A stretch of DNA of 64,000 nucleotides from the NCBI GenBank assembly GCA_028284675.1, contig JANQRI010000009.1:1-64000 (forward strand), written 5' to 3'. The notes beneath the pieces are model-generated. The model was not told the DNA's origin. It did no database searches and saw nothing but the letters and a program-made list of their open reading frames with translations. The position numbers and the translations under genes were made by a program. Source of the DNA: Gammaproteobacteria bacterium (GTDB lineage Bacteria > Pseudomonadota > Gammaproteobacteria > HTCC5015). This document shows, piece by piece, positions 61,106 to 64,000 of this stretch. Position 1 is the stretch's first letter; every line of letters begins with the position of its first letter.

Positions 61106-61444
61106 TTAGAAGCTTAATTCGCCGGTTTTTGCGGCCATAATAAAGTCGTTTTTATGTAAGCCTTTGATTTTATGGGTCCACCAGCTGACTGTTACTTTTC
61201 CCCATTCGGTTAGGATGGCAGGGTGGTGGCCGTTTTCCTCAGCGAGTTGGCCGATTTTGTTGGTGAATTCCAGCGATTCGACAAAGTTTTTGAATGTGAA
61301 TGTACGTGAAAGCTGTTTGACCCCATCGATCACCGTAAGCTGCCAACCAGGTAGCTCTGGTAGCAGTTTTTCTATTTCATCTTCGTTAAGCCGTGGCGCA
61401 TCTGCACGGCAGGCTTCGCAGCTTAGGGTTTTTAGTTCGCTCAA
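61106..61444 (-). CDS. phhB: Pterin-4-alpha-carbinolamine dehydratase
   Basis: Dehydrates 4a-hydroxytetrahydrobiopterin during cofactor recycling for aromatic amino acid hydroxylases. 112 residues with LPGWQLT, FKNFVESLEFTNKIGQLAEENGHHPAILTEWGKVTVSWWTHKIKGL, of which the HHP…W..T pattern is diagnostic; the catalytic histidines are present. No phhA (phenylalanine hydroxylase) is nearby. Confidence 0.94.
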   Translation of the reverse strand: MSELKTLSCEACRADAPRLNEDEIEKLLPELPGWQLTVIDGVKQLSRTFTFKNFVESLEFTNKIGQLAEENGHHPAILTEWGKVTVSWWTHKIKGLHKNDFIMAAKTGELSF

Positions 61445-61502
61445 GGGCGTCTCCAGAAAAGTGCTGGTTTTGATAAAGCTTTGTTTTTAAATAAAATTTT
61501 GT

Positions 61503-62228
61503 TTATTGCGCTGGTTGCAAATTGGTTGCCAGGCTGTCGCGTTCGGTCGCTGACTGCTCGTCTTCAGCTGCCGCTTCTTCATTATTGCCTTCAGGGTCCG
61601 GGTTTTTGAGTTCGCGAAATCGCTTCAGATAGGCTTCAAACTGAGTTTCGGTTTTGGCACGTTTTTGTTGCTTGGCTTTAATAAAATCACGGTTTTTGGC
61701 AAATTGCTGTTCAAGTTTTGAAAGTTTTTTTGTTAGGTTTTCAGGTACTTCCCTGTTGTTGCTTGCTATATCGTTGATGCTGGCTTTGGTGCTTTTTATT
61801 TGCTTGGTCAGGCGGGAATTATTGCCTTCAGTGATCTTGATCAGCGAGTCGATTGAACCTAGGCGGTCGTCACGGGCCATGAGTAAATCCCGTTCGGTTG
61901 TGAAGGTATCCAGAAGTATTTGGTCCTGCATTCTTGCTTTTGCGGCTTTTTCAGCCGCAGCGCGGCGTTTTTGTTTTTCCGCTTCCAGAGCCAGGCGTTC
62001 AGCTTCACGCTCTTGGTCGGTTTTGGCGCGATTGACACTTTTTGTCATAATACCGCGCTCATTTAGTTCATCATGTGCCTTTTTTGAAGAGTCGGGCGGC
62101 AGTTTGTCGCTGTAATGCACGGTTCCGTGCTCATCAACCCATTTATACATTTTGGCTGCCATGACCGGCTGCCCGGCACAGGCAACGGTTAGCGTAATAA
62201 TAGTTGCCAGTTTTAGTGTGTTCATCAT
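61503..62228 (-). CDS. DUF4124-domain exported protein with a coiled coil
   Basis: 241 residues. A signal peptide (cleavage near PVMAAK) is followed by a DUF4124 motif MYKWVDEHGTVHYSDKLPP, a short beta domain common in gammaproteobacterial envelope proteins, then a long Lys/Glu/Gln-rich predicted coiled coil to the acidic end. Likely periplasmic; function unknown. GGAG precedes the first of two adjacent ATGs. Confidence 0.82.
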   Translation of the reverse strand: MMNTLKLATIITLTVACAGQPVMAAKMYKWVDEHGTVHYSDKLPPDSSKKAHDELNERGIMTKSVNRAKTDQEREAERLALEAEKQKRRAAAEKAAKARMQDQILLDTFTTERDLLMARDDRLGSIDSLIKITEGNNSRLTKQIKSTKASINDIASNNREVPENLTKKLSKLEQQFAKNRDFIKAKQQKRAKTETQFEAYLKRFRELKNPDPEGNNEEAAAEDEQSATERDSLATNLQPAQ

Positions 62229-62256
62229 CTTACACTCCGCTCAGAGCAGTTTTATG

Positions 62257-62502
62257 AAACCTATCTCAAAATACTGTGCTTGATAATACTTCGTTAAAAG
62301 CTCGCTCAAAATGCTCATTTAGTACCGATAAACTCAATTTTTGAGTCGTTCTCGATTTTATTCCCGATGAAATTCTACCTCCCCCTTCCATGGGGTCGTA
62401 ACTCCTCCATCCCTGGAGTTGTCTCCTTGATTATACGCCGGGCTCTGCCCAGCGCACTTTTGTCTCGTCTTATCTGCGCTCGCGACATTTTGAGCCAGGT
62501 TT
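62257..62502. repeat. 246-bp MITE-like element with imperfect terminal inverted repeats
   Basis: The left end AAACCTATCTCAAAAT (62257-62272) and the reverse complement of the right end (62487-62502) match at 14 of 16 bases, and weaker similarity continues inward (GATAA…AAAAG on both arms). Internal hairpins are visible: ACTCAA-TTT-TTGAGT near 62330 and AACTCC…GGAGTT near 62411. No ORF is present. It lies between the DUF4124 gene and pyrE. The remaining bases to pyrE (62503-62681) contain nothing recognisable. Confidence 0.5.
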
Positions 62503-62681
62503 AAATAAAACTGACGAAGAAACAGCGCAAATATGCAGTTTCATTGCAGCTGGCTACAGTCCGGCAAGATAACTGCTCATAATCCTGACGCAAAAACTAT
62601 GCCGGGTAATATGGCCGTGATTCCGATATCTCATCGGATATTGCATTACTATCGGTACCAACCGTGATCACTTTATTCCGG

Positions 62682-63323
62682 TCAGGTGCCATATTCTGCC
62701 TGATAGGCTTCGATGGCTTTTAAGTGCTGGCTATAGTCCTGTCTTGATCGGGTAAACTCTAGCAAATCCCCCAGGTTGGCGATACTGATCACCGGAATAT
62801 TGTGATTTGTCTCCACTTCCTGGATCGCGGATCGTTTTCCGCTACTGCGTTCCTGTCGATTTAATGCGATGACGACGCCGACAGGCTCGGCGCCGGCGGA
62901 TACTATTTCGGCGAGCGCCTGATTGATCGCGGTTCCGGCGGTTATCACATCGTCAATAATGAGTATGCGGCCCTGCAGTGGGGCGCCAATGAAATTGCCG
63001 CCTTCGCCATGTGACTTGGTTTCTTTGCGATTGAATGCATAATGCAGATCTTTATTATGTTGGTCAGCCAAAGCGATTGCGGTAGCCGTCGCCAGAGGTA
63101 TCCCTTTATAGGCCGGGCCGAATAACAGGTCAAAGTTTATGTCTGATTTAATAATTGCCTCTGCATAAAATCGGCCCAGTTCGCGAATAGCGTGGCCGCT
63201 GTGAAACAGTCCGGCGTTGAAAAAGTAAGGGCTTTTTCGCCCCGATTTAAGCGTAAACTCTCCGAATTGCAGCACGTTGTGGCTAATAGCAAATTCCAGA
63301 AAAGCTTCTGTGTAGTTTTGCAT
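62682..63323 (-). CDS. pyrE: Orotate phosphoribosyltransferase
   Basis: Joins orotate to PRPP in UMP synthesis. 213 residues with GEFTLKSGRKSPYFFNAGLF at the N-terminus, GPAYKGIPLATA, the NRKETKSHGEGG loop with catalytic lysine, and the PRPP-binding motif ILIIDDVITAGTAINQA. Divergent from the ExoIII-family gene, 80 bp apart, the same pairing as pyrE-crc in pseudomonads. Confidence 0.97.
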   Translation of the reverse strand: MQNYTEAFLEFAISHNVLQFGEFTLKSGRKSPYFFNAGLFHSGHAIRELGRFYAEAIIKSDINFDLLFGPAYKGIPLATATAIALADQHNKDLHYAFNRKETKSHGEGGNFIGAPLQGRILIIDDVITAGTAINQALAEIVSAGAEPVGVVIALNRQERSSGKRSAIQEVETNHNIPVISIANLGDLLEFTRSRQDYSQHLKAIEAYQAEYGT

Positions 63324-63403
63324 TTTTTTAAGATATCAATTAAGAATAATGAAGCAGTCATGCTAAAGTACTGACCTTCGATTCACAACCACTTTAAATG
63401 TAC

Positions 63404-64000
63404 ATGCGAGTTATTTCTCTCAATGCCAATGGTATACGTTCGGCAGCACGAAAAGGTTTTTTTGAATGGCTGAAAAAGCAGGATGCTGATCTGGTATGTA
63501 TCCAGGAAACCAAAGCTCAGGAGCATCAGCTTACCGATGATGTTTTTTATCCTGCTGGTTATCACTGTTATTACCATGATGCAGAGAAAAAGGGTTATAG
63601 CGGTGTTGCGCTATACAGTAAGGCAAAACCCAAGAAGGTGATTGTCGGGCTGGGTTCTGATGAGTTTGATAGAGAAGGACGTTATCTGGAAGTTTGTTTT
63701 GAACGGTTATCCGTTGTTTCTTTATATTTGCCTTCCGGTTCTTCCAGCGAAGAGCGTCAACAGGCAAAATTCCGGTTTCTGGATTTGTTTATGCCTTATC
63801 TTCAGAAACTCAGGCGACGACGGCGTGAATATATTCTGTGTGGTGACTGGAATATCGCGCATAAAAAAATCGATTTGAAGAACTGGCGCGGTAATCAGAA
63901 AAACTCCGGTTTTTTACCGGAGGAGCGTGCCTGGCTTGATGAGTTGTTTGATCGCGTTGGTTATGTTGATGCATTCCGTCTTGTGAATGCAGAGCCGGAT
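63404..64000 (+). CDS. Exodeoxyribonuclease III family protein (Crc-position ortholog), 3' end outside the window
   Basis: The first 199 codons of an exonuclease-endonuclease-phosphatase domain protein; no stop is reached. Start RVISLNANGIRSAARKGFF; an in-frame ATG two codons earlier (63398) is possible. Residues for DNA hydrolysis appear intact in this part: the glutamate in CIQETKAQ and CGDWNIAH (Asp and Asn). The later motifs are outside. By position beside pyrE and by IDLKNWR and GFLPEERAWLDE it is the ortholog of pseudomonad Crc, which has lost the catalytic residues; here a real nuclease role (AP-endonuclease/3'-exonuclease, xthA-like) is more likely than Crc-type translational control. 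Confidence 0.88.
   Translation, partial: MRVISLNANGIRSAARKGFFEWLKKQDADLVCIQETKAQEHQLTDDVFYPAGYHCYYHDAEKKGYSGVALYSKAKPKKVIVGLGSDEFDREGRYLEVCFERLSVVSLYLPSGSSSEERQQAKFRFLDLFMPYLQKLRRRRREYILCGDWNIAHKKIDLKNWRGNQKNSGFLPEERAWLDELFDRVGYVDAFRLVNAEPD

Noticed and set aside
1..64000. CRISPR array, prophage or complete insertion sequence
   Set aside because: No regularly spaced direct repeats, phage structural genes, integrase or transposase frames were found on either strand.

Overview
The window comes from a gammaproteobacterial chromosome. Three blocks match gene orders well known from Pseudomonas and its relatives: leuC-leuD-leuB-asd-fimV-truA; the type IV pilus set pilMNOPQ beside a divergent PBP1a gene, with aroB and a damX-like gene; and a terminal-oxidase operon coxB-coxA-ctaG-coxC-surf1-ctaA-ctaB. 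A pyrE/ExoIII (crc-position) pair closes the window. Several joins differ from Pseudomonas: no aroK between pilQ and aroB, a dgt gene beside aroB, gltB and gltD about 15 kb apart, dnaG apart from rpsU-yqeY, no trpF after truA, and a CoxB without a cytochrome c tail. This points to another gammaproteobacterial order; I cannot name a genus. I found no rRNA, tRNA, CRISPR array or complete insertion sequence.

Layout. 1-3.5 kb: the end of an unrecognised gene, an ArsM-type arsenite methyltransferase, and a two-gene unit of a membrane-anchored retropepsin-like protease and a PP2C-like phosphatase. 3.5-11.2 kb: aroC, an MFS transporter, a LysR regulator divergent from leuCDB, then asd. 11.3-16.1 kb: fimV and truA. 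16.1-18.5 kb: a visibly AT-rich patch with two tandem paralogous exported proteins of unknown function. 18.8-24.5 kb: a minus-strand methyl-cycle and biotin group (metK, ahcY behind an S-adenosylhomocysteine riboswitch, metF, bioA, rsmE). 24.7-40.1 kb: dnaG, gltB, damX-like, dgt, aroB, pilQ-P-O-N-M, all minus. 40.4-45.1 kb: mrcA, a conserved hypothetical gene, and a HigBA-like toxin-antitoxin locus whose toxin frame has no start codon where one is expected. 45.1-51.9 kb: hemE, gltD, yqeY, rpsU, tsaD, plsY, bioH, bioC. 52-60 kb: aa3-type cytochrome c oxidase subunits with CuB, heme A and Surf1 assembly factors. 60-64 kb: rpoH preceded by a perfect CIRCE operator, phhB, a DUF4124 protein, a 246-bp inverted-repeat element, pyrE and the start of an ExoIII-family nuclease gene.

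Functionally this is mostly core metabolism: leucine, aromatic amino acids, glutamate, biotin, heme, SAM recycling and pyrimidines, plus respiration, pilus assembly and wall synthesis. The points most worth a second look are the CIRCE element in front of rpoH (HrcA repression feeding into the sigma-32 regulon), the start-less HigB frame with intact promoter, operator and Shine-Dalgarno, the AT-rich paralog pair at the truA synteny break, and the 246-bp MITE-like element. The SAH riboswitch is a textbook element in its usual place.
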